Positions 25,206-36,823 of a stretch of DNA of 64,000 nucleotides are shown here, piece after piece. The DNA is from Phallusia mammillata. Taxonomy: Eukaryota; Chordata; Ascidiacea; Phlebobranchia; Ascidiidae. Below the pieces are notes generated by a model that was not told where the DNA came from, searched no databases, and worked only from the letters and a program-made list of their open reading frames with translations. Every line of letters starts with the position of its first letter. The stretch's first letter is position 1. A program made the position numbers and the translations under genes. The stretch covers positions 7,044 through 71,043 of the forward strand of contig QLIY01000616.1 in NCBI GenBank assembly GCA_003260075.1, in the 5' to 3' direction.

Positions 25206-25828
25206 CTGTTAATAAAGCCCAACATTTTTATGTTTTTAAAGATAGTCTAGAAACCAATCAGACTCATTTATACTTTGCTTCGGTGAAATAAAAGTTCAAA
25301 CATGCAACGTTATTAACTCATATTACACACCTACTGTTAACTAAAACATATAACTGTTGATCTGAAGGTACTAAAAAAAGAATAAACGACCCCTCGACAT
25401 TTGATAACCAAAAATACTAAATGAAAGATTACTTCCACAAACATCTTGTTCGGACTTTTTATCTTCCTAAGAAAGGAAAAAAGCAAATTTTGTGCAAATC
25501 AGTCGCCTTTACCCCCCCCCCCTGTTAATAAAGCCCAACATTTTTATGTTTTTAAAGATAGTCTAGAAACGAATCAGACTCATTTATACTTTGCTTCGGT
25601 GAAATAAAAGTTCAAACAAGCAACGTTATTAACTCATATTACACATATACTGTTAACTAAGACATATAACTGTTAATCTGAAGGTACTAAAAAAAAGAAT
25701 AAACGACCCCTTGACATTTGATAACCAAAAATACTAAATGAAAGATTACTTCCACAAACATCTTATTCGGACTTTTTATCTCCCTAAGAAAGCAAAAAAG
25801 CAAATTTTGTGCATATCAGTCGCCTTTA
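25206..25828. repeat. Direct duplication joined by a 10-C run
   Basis: Copy 1 is 25206-25511 and copy 2 is 25522-25828, with ten C at 25512-25521. A few substitutions separate them (for example CCAATCAG versus CGAATCAG). I infer overlapping allelic contig ends. Confidence 0.85.
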
Positions 25829-26759
25829 GTATAAAAGACACTTGAGAAAATGACAAATTATCGTTGGGCCTTATTGCAAGCAATGGCTGACAAACAAAAC
25901 CGTAATAAAATTTATTTGAAGTAATTCTTTTTTCCAGATCGGATAATGCTCCAATTAAACTAAAATGACCCCATTACTAATATATCTTAATAAGTTTTCA
26001 TTTCGACAACACAACCTTTTCATTTTTGTTACCAATTTTTACAAAAAATAATAAAAAGTTGAAAATAAACACTTCTAAATTTGGATTGGTCATGATAACA
26101 ATTACATATAACTTGCAGGTCCAAAACTTTGTAGATCATTTTAAGTACACATATATTTTAAAATTGCATCAAAACGGAAGCATTTTTTCTTGCACATAAA
26201 AAAATATGAGCAGTGGGCCTTATTACCTTCCGGGCCTATATACCTTCAGGTACCTTGGTTTAAAATCTAAAGTCAGAAAAGCAAACACATCTTTTCCCAC
26301 CAATCAAATTCTATTCACTTTGACAACAAGCAACTTACTTGGACCGTTCAAGACATAACTGCTTCATGCCTAAGCGCCATTTGCGCGTGATTGCCCAAAT
26401 TGGTCACATTTGATCTTTACCACACCAAATTGCGCCAGTTTTTTAGTGGCGACAGCTATGCAGTTTCTATTTTCAAAAAACATGCGCAGAAGCAATAATT
26501 TTGTTGTTGTTGTTGTTTTTTTCATGTAACAATCCATAGTCTATGAATAAACTCAGCCACTCATTAGTCGATTTGTGTCAATGGCAAAACCTAATAATTT
26601 TTGAACATCTGTGGTGATCCGGATGGGCCTTAGTGACGTCACCCAGCAACCTAGCTAATGAAAAGTTGTGTTGGGTCATATATGGGTGTTTAACATTTTC
26701 TATAGGTCATTTTAAATTGTTACGCTTGACCGTTAAAGTTAAACTGATATAAATTAGTC

Positions 26760-27213
26760 CAGGGGTCTCAAACTCAAACTGCTTTGGGGGCCAAAAACAA
26801 ACTTTTAAGTAAGTCAGGGGCCGCACTATCAAAAATATTGCAATGTTAAAAAGTAAAATGTTCATTTATGCCATTAGCTACATTAAAAAACAATATCGTA
26901 ACAATTAACAAACAGATTTTCAGTGTAGCAAGTAAAAGAGTCAACTGTGTAATATTGCTTTGTGTGGGAATAATGGCCTACAATGACGCAACAATGTATA
27001 AAATATGACGCAACAATTGAAATTGCTGAATTTAAAAATGGGCTCGTTCAATCATCATATACCAGCAATAGAGAATGTTTGTATCATGTTAATTTTCTGG
27101 TCTGACATCAGGGTATTCCGCCTAAGTAAAACACGTGACTTCTAAAAGGTACATCGCAGGCCGCACAAAAACCCTTTGAGGGCCGCATGTGGCCCGCGTG
27201 TTAGAGACCCCTG
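26760..27213. mobile_element. Non-autonomous hAT element with perfect 8-bp duplication
   Basis: It starts CAGGGGTCTCAAACTC and ends TTAGAGACCCCTG. The flanking AATTAGTC is identical at 26752-26759 and 27214-27221. Length is 454 bp. A diverged, shortened relative is at 46015-46286. Confidence 0.9.
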
Positions 27214-27593
27214 AATTAGTCGAATATTGCTAAACNTAAGTAAAACACGTGACTTCTAAAAGGTACATCGCAGGCCGCACAAAAACCCTTTGAGGGCCGC
27301 ATGCGGCCCGCGTGTTAGAGACCCCTGAATTAGTCGAATATTGCTAAATAGCAATATTGCATGAAGAAGAGCTCTTTTTGCCCTTAACTATTTAGTAAAG
27401 GTAACTGTTTTTTCCAGTAGGTTATCGTAAGTCACCCCCCCCCCAACCCTTTGAGGGCCGCATGTGGCCCGCGTGTTAGAGACCCCTGAATTAGTCGAAT
27501 ATTGCTAAACAGCAATATTGCATGAAGAAGAGCTCTTTTTGCCCTTAACTTTTTAGTAAAGGTAACTGTTTTTTCCAGTAGGTTATCGTAAGT
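27123..27593. repeat. Overlapping direct duplications joined by N and by a 10-C run
   Basis: The block 27123-27235 is repeated at 27237-27349 after a single N (27236). The block 27284-27434 is repeated from 27445 to about 27593 after ten C (27435-27444). The repeats include the right end of the hAT element and run up to 40 bp before the zinc-finger start codon, so the upstream structure of that gene is uncertain. Confidence 0.8.
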
Positions 27594-27630
27594 CGTTTGC
27601 TAAAAACACTGTGCTGATACTAATTTGTTT

Positions 27631-28494
27631 ATGATGAACGAGGAGAGTCTAACAGAAATATCCAATTCAGAGCTTTTTGGAGAAATAAAGCGCTTACGGG
27701 TGGACATGAAAGAAATGTATTGGCAAATGTTATTAAAATTTAATGAACAGTTTATGGGAATCCAAAATCAGTTGAAAATACTAAATCAGAACCTTGTGGT
27801 TCTTAACAGTTCCAAAACATTACTAGTTAATTCAAACCCGGAGGATGTTTACTTCGGCAAAGACATCTCAGAGCACCCTATTGACAACAGCCCAACAGGG
27901 TGGTCTCTGACAAATAATAATTCCACACAAGAAAATTTACAAGCAATGTCAAAGGATTTGGACAGTGAAGATGCCATGTATGATGATAACGAAGATGATG
28001 GACAAATTGCCGAACAAACCCCAGTTGTTCTTGAGGTTACCACATCTCATACTGGAGCTTTAAATGAAATGTTAAAAGACAACAATGATCAACATGACAA
28101 AAGTGTCAAGGAGGGTCTTGAAAATGTAGAAACTGTGAGCCCTTATACTTGTCTGTCAAGGCATATGTATGAAGAGTCAAGTCATATAGCTAACTGCAAG
28201 GATCGCCATTGCATGTTGTGCCGAAGCTTGTGTGTGTCCGAACATGACAATTTTAAATTGGGTCAAAAGAGTCAATGGAAATGTGCAATTTGTTTAAAGT
28301 ACTTTAGGCGAAAGTACAATTTAAAAAATCACATGAGATGTCACACTGGAGAAAAACCATATCAGTGCAAAACATGCAAAAGATTTTTTCGGTCCAAACA
28401 GGCTCTTAACTATCATGCACACAAGCATGATGGAAACTATCAACAAAAACTTCATAATAAGGTGCAGAATGGAGTCTCTCAATCACAGGTTTAA
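27631..28494 (+). CDS. C2H2 zinc-finger protein with N-terminal coiled coil
   Basis: This is a single open exon of 287 aa from the ATG at 27631 (MMNEES). The first 60 or so residues are heptad-like and probably a coiled coil (KRLRVDMKEMYWQMLLKF). A long acidic, Ser/Asn-rich middle follows. A Cys/His cluster (HCMLCRSLC) precedes two tandem C2H2 fingers at about residues 218-266, joined by the classic linker TGEKPYQ. Two fingers suggest nucleic-acid binding in the nucleus, with the coiled coil for dimerisation; no target can be named. A pyrimidine-rich TTTTTTCCAG upstream at about 27568-27577 could be an acceptor for a 5' UTR intron. The stop follows CACAGGTTTAA, so a donor at the very end is conceivable but not needed. 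Confidence 0.8.
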   Translation: MMNEESLTEISNSELFGEIKRLRVDMKEMYWQMLLKFNEQFMGIQNQLKILNQNLVVLNSSKTLLVNSNPEDVYFGKDISEHPIDNSPTGWSLTNNNSTQENLQAMSKDLDSEDAMYDDNEDDGQIAEQTPVVLEVTTSHTGALNEMLKDNNDQHDKSVKEGLENVETVSPYTCLSRHMYEESSHIANCKDRHCMLCRSLCVSEHDNFKLGQKSQWKCAICLKYFRRKYNLKNHMRCHTGEKPYQCKTCKRFFRSKQALNYHAHKHDGNYQQKLHNKVQNGVSQSQV

Positions 28495-29427
28495 ATTTTG
28501 CTTTTATAATTCTTGAATGTGTTTAAATATATACTTGTTTAGTTCTGTAACAACCTATACCATTTTAGAAGTTTCTTGTCTGAAGGTGGCAATATTTAAA
28601 GGATTGTTTCAAAAGGTATGATGTTCATTTTTTTCTTTAATTGTCTTGTATGTAATGTTTGTGTTCATTTAGATGACAAGATTTGTTGGAGCACATGTCC
28701 AAATGAAAGAATGTCAAAATTTGTCCATGTGAGAATGTTGAATTCAAATTTTGCTATGAAATATATTGATGCAAAAGTGCTTTGGTTGTCATTTAGCAGC
28801 AAGCAAATGTTAGGAATAAGCCAATGCATTCTTAAATTGATATTAGTTTTGTGAAATTGCATTGGAAATGTGTAAAAACAGCTTATGATCTGTCTGCTCT
28901 ACTTAATTACAGTTAAAACCTCCACTTAATAGTGACTCCACGAGGGTGGTACTAAATACCAAATGAGATCGCATGTTATTCCGCTTACAATACTGCATTG
29001 TATGGGAAATGTGGAAATGCAAGCACAACAAGGGTAAAATAAAACAGATTCTAGCTATTTTATTTACAAACCCTCAACCAACCCGAATAGCTCTAACTGT
29101 CAGCGCTTTCAAAAGTCCCCAAAATTTATTTTCGTAAAAGCATATTCAAGATTTTTACAACCTGTTGTGTGACAACATGAGGTAACATTCGATATTATGC
29201 GGTATTTAGCACCACCGTCAAGATATGTCAAATTACCAACTAGGGTCTTAGTAATTTAAATTCAGAAATGTGTACAATAAGCCTTTGTGATCCAACCTAT
29301 GTGTTGGACGCTAAGTTATACCACTACACTTCAACAAATAATGTGTAGTTAAAAAAAAAACAATGATTTATTTGACACTGCTTAACTATCTGGTGTAAAC
29401 AGGATCTTAAATCATCAATCACATGGG
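28495..29427. other. Convergent intergenic region
   Basis: 3' flank of the zinc-finger gene (+) and of MRPS18C (-). Short frames near 28618-28854 occur on both strands and are not supported. No repeat termini are seen. Confidence 0.5.
29367..29372 (-). promoter_or_regulatory. Polyadenylation signal of MRPS18C
   Basis: TTTATT on the plus strand reads AATAAA on the minus strand, 55 bp after the MRPS18C stop codon. Confidence 0.55.
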
Positions 29428-29939
29428 TCAGGGAGTTTGAACTTTTATGTCACATGCAGTATCATCTCCAGAGAATGTGTCCAGTTTATCTTCAAATTTA
29501 AAAGCTAACACTGGGTCATCAAGAAATATTGCTTCTTTATAAGTGTAAGGCATGTACCCAGAGGCCCTTGAAACTCGTATTCCATGTATTACCTCTTTAT
29601 ATTTGTGATCGCACAAATCTGTTTGTGGAAAAAAAACATTTCCGATTGGTTTAATTTTTAGCTAGCTATGGAAACAATTGTCTTACTTGTAGCCTTTTGA
29701 GGAAATGGCAATCCAGTTACCGATGACACAAATTGTGACAACAGTTGCACATTTTTGTAGTCAACAGGTACTCCGCAAAGTGTGCAGCGATTGGTTCTTT
29801 CTTGGAAAGGGTTTTCCATTTCAATAGGCAAATCATCTTCACACAATGCTGTTGTTGTTTGAATTGTTCTTTTGTGGACCTTTGCAGCATGTGTTTTTGT
29901 TATGCATGTTTTAATCCTCAGAAAAGTTCTACCTAGCAT
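29428..29939 (-). CDS. MRPS18C: Mitochondrial ribosomal protein S18C (bS18m)
   Basis: Two exons on the minus strand, 29939-29687 and 29618-29428, give 444 nt (147 aa) with a 68-bp intron. The protein starts with a basic, Arg/Lys/Thr-rich leader typical of mitochondrial import. The conserved S18 core follows: [20 protein letters not shown] (about residues 55-75), then after the intron LCDHKYKEV and [18 protein letters not shown]. This order and wording match the S18C paralogue of animals, a small-subunit mitoribosome component that contacts 12S rRNA. The acidic C-terminal extension appears longer than I expect for vertebrate S18C. The start is the first in-frame ATG before the leader. Identification is confident. 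Confidence 0.92.
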
Positions 29940-31612
29940 CCTTCCCTTATTTGAAACCCAATGCTACCAAATGTTTCATTATAACTGTAATGCAAAAAAG
30001 TTAGTAGATAATAAATCCATAGTGTGTTCGTGCTGTAACTGACCTCATAGTCAAAGGTGAACATTTTTCTTTAAGATAAAAATTTTCAAACAAAATGACA
30101 CAGTATGGCAGGCCCATTAAGAACAGTATGTTCATCAAACAAAATGAAAGCAAATAACTAATAAGAGTAAAAGAGATGACAAGTTAAGATAAGAATTAAG
30201 AACACAGACTAAAATAGCTGCTTTCTGCAAATTTCTTTCGGTCATGGGACATAGTTATTTCGTAGGCGTGCAATCGAGCAGAAATCGTTGGTGCACTTGG
30301 TATTTCCAATGATTGAGGCGTTGAAACGAATAATAACAATTTTTAAGTAAGTAACGTAGAGCTGCTAGGCTGCAACTCATCCAGATTAAAAATGCGACAT
30401 TTCTCAATGTTCTTATAGTGCTCTTCAACCTCTTTTGCATGGTTTCGCGAACCATTTAAAGTGTTGTGACGAACTCATATACCCTGTTTACTTAATAGGT
30501 AAACTGAGTTAAAATGCGATATGAAAAATCATTATGCATATCATCATCTTAATAAAACCAAAACAAGAATCAAATTAGATACCAACATTTTTAAAAAATA
30601 CAGAGGTTCATTTATACATCAGTTAAAACCAACATATTTTTTCCAATATCCTGAAAGTCAAATATTAATAGTTTATTAAAAGTTTGTGATGCACCCTACT
30701 ATATTTTTTTGTACTGGTGCACCCCATGCATATTTTGTATTTTTTCGTGATAACCGGTTGAAGAGCACTGTTATAGCATATCGGAAACATATAGCGGAAT
30801 ATTCATTAATATTATGACATATTTACACAAATATTCGATGTGCGATCGTCATAAACGTCTTTTTCTCAACTTGACATTTACACATATCATGCATAACACC
30901 ACCAACTTAGAAAATGAAATATATGATAATTTCGAAAATCGACTCTACGTTTGATGTGTTGTGGTAATATCATTTACCGCATTAACTTAAATTTTACATG
31001 TTTTTATCGGTACATACATATCTTCAAAATGAAATATTGCACGATTTTCTAGCAATTCGGGCTTATTACAAATTACGCTATCAAAGATTTATAACGAAAC
31101 TCACCCAAAATTAGTCGAAGTGCGCTGGCCTTATATAAATATTACCGCATTAACTTAAATTTTACATATTTTGTAGCCTACTTTACGTACATGTCTTCAA
31201 AATGAGCTATTGCTCGATGAAATCGGTTCTGGCAGATAACACAAGAAAATTTATAACTAAAGTCGAAAATCAACCTAAAAACTTAAAACAACATGCATAT
31301 TCACACAACCATGAACTATTGAGACAAGTATACATTGTTTATAGGGGGCTGGTATTTCTTATAAAGTTGCATCGAGTGCAGAAAGATAACCATTTTGGGG
31401 TAAGCCTATACAGTTTAGGGCAATGGTTCTTAACCTGCGTTTGATTGAACTCTGGGTATTCGACGCACTGGGCTTCGTCAAGTGACTTAGTTACAAATTT
31501 GATTTGAATAAAACTAATTGAACGATCAGTGTAAGTAAATGAACAAAGCTGTGAATTTTTGACATGCTAGGGTGTAAACGTATGATTTGTGGCAGAGTAA
31601 AACACAAAGACT
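29940..31612. other. Region between MRPS18C and the receptor cluster
   Basis: No supported gene. A hAT-like pair of ends (GTGCTCTTCAACCTC near 30418 and GGTTGAAGAGCACTG near 30758) brackets about 350 bp. From about 30773 to 31612 the sequence resembles 39712-40674 upstream of receptor copy E, including a repeated ACCGCATTAACTTAAATTTT motif. This stretch is therefore part of the duplicated receptor unit and probably includes its promoter. Confidence 0.55.
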
Positions 31613-33216
31613 ATGGACAACTCAACTGTCAATGTTTCTCTCGCATGTGCTTTGCCTGCCTACTGTTCTCAAGCGGCTTCAAACCACTGTTTAGAAACTC
31701 CGTTGATTAGTTGTCAACACTGCAGGTAATCTTAAGTCTTTATTTTTGAAACTTAGTTTTAAACTGTTTCAATCTGTAGCATTCTTGGTGTTAAAAACTT
31801 TTTTGTTTTGTTTGCAGTTTTACATCCGCTTTCTTCTTATTGTTTTTCATCGCATTTGTTGGATTTTTCGTGGTCATCTCAAATATTTTTGTTATTGCAA
31901 TAGTTTGCAAAACAAAACCCTCCGACAGAAGAAAACTGGACTACGTCAAGGCCTCATTGGCTGTGTCCGATGTCATTAACGGTTGGTTGGACACTTTTTT
32001 ATCACATTGCAATTGCTTTATTAAACCACCGATCCTAGAATTCATGTGGATTGACATTACTAATGTTGACGATAATCAACATTAAAACCAATTGACACTT
32101 GCTTTTTCTGTATTTACAGGGTTATGTGCACTGTTTGTGACTTTCCGGTACGGAGTAATTTTTTTGTATTCGTCGGTTTCCGAAATGCTGGAAATCGAGG
32201 TTCAATCAAAAGGGAGTATCGCGGCAACCATTTTTGGATTTGCTAACTATACAGCATACTCAGTGTGCAACTACCACTTGCTGTACATGAGCATGCAAAG
32301 ATTTGCTGCTGTTAATTATCCTTTCAAGTATAAAGCACTGCCTGTCCGGTTCGTGTATATTCATATCATTTTTGTCTGGTGTTTTTCAATAGCGTGGGGC
32401 CTTTCACCGCGTGCGTTATGATTGCATATTAGGGATAATAGCTCATATTTAATTTGGTTTACACAGTGTACATGTACGATGACGCGGAATTTCAAATGTT
32501 GGGCTTCGCTTTTCAATACTATCCACATGGTACGTTAGCGAAAGAGACAAGATTTTTAGATGAACTTTTGTTTTTGGCGTTTTATTTTATCCCTTTCGCG
32601 TTGGTGGTAAGTTTTTCTGTTTATCTTCGTCTATATTTGACTCTAATACACACAACATTCTTCAGGCAACACTGACCAGCATATCGGCTCGAGTTGCTGG
32701 GAATCAACGCAGAAACTTTAGGCACATAAGACAACTTAACTCGGTGTCCAATTTTAAAAAAGAAATGCATTTGTTGAAAATGACAGCCTTCATGGTACTT
32801 GGTTGTTCTGTGGGAATCGGTAAATATAAAATATCATTTGTTTCATACTGCTCTTCCACCTGTGTTAAGTTCATCAAGCTAAACTATTTAACGCTACAAT
32901 CTACAACTTTTTGCAGTACCAGTTTTACTTGTAACCGTTTTGACCAGCGTGGGTTTGGTATCTTGTGAGCTTGTTTCTACGTCGTATTTTATCTGTTACA
33001 CTCTTCTTGTTTCCTCCGGGTAAGTGCGACCTTAGAATTGACTTTCCTTATAACATCGTTTACTATTATAATCCTTGCTTACTGGTTTGCAGTTTGATAA
33101 ACGTGATGGTGTACAGCGCTTATGATGACTTGTTTCAAAAGAATATGAAGAAATTTTGGAACAAAAAAGAATCGCAAAAACTTTCAAGATCAAGTATCAC
33201 AACAGTTACCCATTGA
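31613..33216 (+). CDS. Short-ectodomain 7TM receptor, cluster copy A (complete)
   Basis: Seven exons: 31613-31725, 31818-31981, 32120-32410, 32467-32606, 32666-32819, 32917-33019 and 33093-33216, totalling 1089 nt (362 aa) with all phases matching. The N terminus (MDNSTVNVS) carries N-glycosylation sites, then the CX5CX7CX7CX2C motif ending at the exon 1/2 junction. TM1 follows, with SN in place of the usual GN. An intracellular loop reads KPSDRRKLDYVKASLAVSD into TM2. TM3 ends in MSMQRFAAVNYPF rather than DRY, and TM7 reads SSGLINVMVYSAY. These are degenerate class A landmarks; the ligand is unknown. The 291-nt exon 3 and 103-nt exon 6 are the same lengths as in the long receptors at 9-18 kb. 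This copy has no join and looks functional. Confidence 0.88.
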
Positions 33217-33249
33217 GTTTTTTTCATCTTGATTTTGTTTGCCCGGCTA

Positions 33250-33255
33250 AATAAA
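33250..33255 (+). promoter_or_regulatory. Polyadenylation signal of receptor A
   Basis: AATAAA lies 33 bp after the stop codon of receptor copy A. Confidence 0.55.
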
Positions 33256-33330
33256 AGTTTGTACATACAATATACTTTAATTCTACACGTGTTATTTAAA
33301 AGAGTTGGATAGCTGGTACATCATCTAAGT

Positions 33331-33723
33331 CAGTGACTCTCAACCTTTTTTACTTTGCGACCCCCTTTAGAGGTTATCTTACACTATACGCGACCCTTTC
33401 AGGAACACATAATGAAGTTTTACCATTTACTACCAGAATGTGATCATTATACATTTACTATCAAATGTCATCTGAACAGTTTGGCTGTTTGTTCTGCAGC
33501 AAACCTTTACAATGAGGTCATATAGCTTACGTCACCATAACTTTTTCACTTTTTCCTGATTTTTGTGTCAATTAAAAGCCAAAAATCAAATTCATGGAAG
33601 TTTGTAATTATGCCATTGTAAGTAACTGTCGTGTGAGTTACTATGCCAAAGAGAAGATACTGGGAAAGGTTTTTGTCATAAGGATAAAATCATCCTGAGC
33701 TGACCCCAGGTTGAGCAACACTG
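33331..33723. mobile_element. hAT-type element
   Basis: It begins CAGTGACTCTCAACC and ends GGTTGAGCAACACTG. The flanking 8-mers ATCTAAGT and ATCGACGT match at 6 of 8. Length is 393 bp, no coding frame. Confidence 0.65.
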
Positions 33724-34042
33724 ATCGACGTATTGCATGAGAACATTTACAATCAAAAAATTAAGAAAAAAAGACAATTAAAACGTGAAAAAATGACCGT
33801 TGAAACAAAACCATTTATTTAAACATGCCTCTTTAAACAACCAATACAAAGTACATGAGATGGTTTTGTTCATAATAGCCCATTAAGTGTACTTCCAACA
33901 AATAATATAAAAGTCGATGGTGCTTGATAAACTGATATTGTAAATAACCATCGCATTGACGAGAAAATAAAACTTAACAGTTAATCGGCTACAGAAATGG
34001 CATAATGCTGAATTCCTTTTTTTGACAACAAATCTTTAAATG

Positions 34043-34450
34043 AGGTACACAATTCACGGTTTTAAAGATTCTAACCAGAAACAAACAAGCCAATATATTT
34101 GCATAAAGCATGACGTTTCCACAACCCCGAGGTACTGGCTTCGTCAAAAGATTTTACTCGCCTGCTGATTTTGGAATCGCTCAACATTCAGGAACACAGC
34201 CCCGAGCTAAATGTAGACCAAAATTCGACCCCCTTATACCTTTTTAACACGTGACTTTTTATCGCCGTTATCTTTACGTTTTAACCTGCCTTTCGCGCTT
34301 GTGTTTATTGCCTTTTTTACTGTTTTTACTGGTTTTACGCGCTGCTTGATTTTAGATTTATTCATTTGAGAATGACACAAGTTGATGTCGAAACGTCATG
34401 CTTTATGCAAATATATTGGCTTGTTTGTTTCTGGTTAAAATCTTTAAATG
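34043..34450. mobile_element. MITE with long terminal inverted repeats and a visible empty site
   Basis: Arms of nearly 60 bp (about 34060-34117 and 34390-34447) are near-perfect reverse complements; both include AACCAGAAACAAAC in one orientation. The 12-mer AATCTTTAAATG occurs at 34031-34042 and again at 34439-34450. A related stretch at about 46600-46650, read on the other strand, has the flanks joined with a single copy of the 12-mer. That supports insertion with a target duplication here. Confidence 0.75.
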
Positions 34451-34796
34451 GATCCACCAAAGTTTTTGTTAGCAGCTTATGTATGTTTTATAGTGCGTGT
34501 ATAGTGAACTTTTGGAAAATTGACTCAAAATAAGTAAGCAATTAGAAGAAGGTCGTCAAAATTTCAGGCACCAGATTTACTTCATGCCATTTTACAAATA
34601 CAAACGGCGATTAAAGTGCGTTTAGTCATTACTGACAACTGTTACATACACTGAAATCTGGAACCTTCTGATTTATCGCTTCGTTCAACCAGTCAGGGTA
34701 GGCGACTTCGCCCTTTTTCCCAAACACCCACATAACGGGACAAAGCAACAGTAGTGAAGCGTTGCAACAAGTTTCAATATGTAACCGGTGATATAT

Positions 34797-36406
34797 TCAA
34801 GCTTGACTTGTGCATGTGCATAATTTGTTCCAGTATTTCTTCACGTTGTTTTGAAATTGGTGGTCGAATGCACTGTATGCCACCACGTTTACCAAGCTGA
34901 GAAAAACAACAAAGGGTAAAAACGCCGAAACACGTAGGCTATTTCTGTTTATCATACTTTACCCTGTGGATACTGAAAAACAGTAGCAGATGAAATATGA
35001 CGATGAGATAAAATCACAAGGCACCAAGTTCAAACTGGTAAAGATGGACAAAGTTACCACGGGAACTGTGGAATGGAATTTACCAAAACTTTGTGTGGTT
35101 ATATACGTTTTTCATGTTCAAAACAAATAACAGATTCTCTTTCGTTACTTTACCTATCCCCACAGATAAGCCAAGCACCATAAACGTTGTGACTTTCAGC
35201 AAATGTATCTCCTTGTTTAAAGTATTCTCTGTGTGAGCTTGCATTAAATCTCTAGACTTTCTACGAAGTTTCCAGACCATTTGAGCCGTTATGCAAGTCA
35301 ATGTTGTCTGCAAATTTTGACGTATAGTCAGAGTCAAATATATATAGTTTAAGATTACATTCAAACTTACCACCAACACGTAGGGAATAAGGAAAAAGGC
35401 GATAAACACAAAAAATTGTAAAGGTCTCGATTGTACAATATCAACGTATAATGAACCAAACGGAAGATATTGAAAAGCGATGCCCAAAACTTGAAACTTA
35501 AAGTCAAGGTAAATATATGCTGCAAAAAAACAAATTAGAAATCAGAAAAAATGAGCTGCTATCACTATAGTAACACGTATAACTTAAACTTACCCGGTGC
35601 TGAACTAAACACTATTGAAAAGCACCAGACCAATACCAGGTGAAAATATACGGAGCGGACTGATTGTGCTTTATACTTGAAAGGATACTTAACAGCAGCA
35701 AACCTTTGCATGCTCATGTACAGTAGGTGGTAAATGGTTAATGTGTAGGTTGAGAAATGCACTATCCTTCCAATGGTTGCTTCAACAGTACCTCGGGATT
35801 TGGTTTCAATTTCAAGCATCTCCAAAACCGACGAATGTAAAAATGTTACCCCGTACCTCACAGTCACACACAGAACATCCAAACCTGGCAAAACAAAGGA
35901 CAAGTTTTGTGTAAAAGACTTGTTGCTTACTACCAATATCAGGTAACAAAATACACAAGGTCAGTATAATGGTATGTGTCCGAGGTTTTTTGATAACATA
36001 CACCTCCTCTTAACCAAAGTAATTTTTAACCAACAAACCACTTATGATATCAGCCATAGCAAGTGAAGCTTTGACGTAGTCCAGCTTTCTTCTTTCACTT
36101 GGTTTTGTAATCAAAGTAACCACTAAGACCAACAAATTGGAGACGGCTACAGAAAATCCGAGAATTGTAAGACAAAACAGTAAGAAAAATGCCGACGCAA
36201 AACTGTAAAAAAAATATGAAAATAAAACAAACCCGCAATAACTCACAAGGTAACAGTTAAGAAAGATGAGTAAAACCGATAGTATAAACTTACTTGCAGT
36301 ATTGACAGTCGATGAGTGTGGTTTGAAGGCATTGATTCGAGGCTGAAAGAGAACAAAAAGCAGGTAGAGCACAAAACGTAGAAAAATTAACAGTCGAATT
36401 CTGCAT
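34797..36406 (-). CDS. Short-ectodomain 7TM receptor, cluster copy B (complete)
   Basis: Exons on the minus strand: 36406-36294, 36202-36039, 35884-35594, 35519-35371, 35307-35154, 35065-34963 and 34896-34797, totalling 1074 nt (357 aa), all in phase. The N terminus MQNSTVNFS is followed by CX5CX7CX7CX2C. TM2 has LAMADII, TM3 ends MSMQRFAAVKYPFKY, and TM7 has GLVNVVAYSAFDHQF. With F and G it forms a subtype distinct from A, C, D, E and H: exon 4 is 149 nt rather than A's 140, and TM3 has KYPF rather than NYPF. Compared with F, a one-base loss near the end shortens the C tail. Ligand unknown. Confidence 0.86.
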
Positions 36407-36823
36407 TTCTTACGAGAGTTTTTACCGTCGCACAGCTAACTCATATATAACTCGTGTATAACAGGCAAGAACTACACCTCAAGAAAACCGATTAAGTCCC
36501 AGTTTTGGGGAAGATTAAATAGACAATGGTTAATAAAAAGAACTGCCTATTTTTGCCCTTTGTTAGGAAACAAAAAGATATCAATAATTTATCAGTTATT
36601 CAGTTTTAACAGTCTTAGTTTTGTTTAACGGTTGTCCGGACGAAGCCTAAATTGCTGTTAGCGCTTACGAACAAACACAAAACAAATCTAGTGCCTCAAC
36701 TTTTGATGAACTTGCGATCGCTCTATCATTTATAGTGTCAATTTTTGAACGTCGCTAACAAGCATCAAAACATAGATACGCTGATGACGCAAACTTTGAT
36801 GGATCCGTTTAAAGACTTCTTTT

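Larger units (their letters stand above)
24481..27630. other. Repeat-rich intergenic region
   Basis: No coding potential is visible. It contains two hAT-type elements (24772-25035 and 26760-27213), four 10-C runs, a roughly 306-bp direct duplication (25206-25511 and 25522-25828), and overlapping partial copies of the second hAT element up to about 27593. A GTT microsatellite lies near 26503. Confidence 0.6.

Noticed and set aside
30255-30455. Minus-strand 66-codon frame with one hydrophobic segment next to MRPS18C
   Set aside because: Its first codons lie in a hAT-like terminus, so it is probably a chance fusion of repeat and flank.
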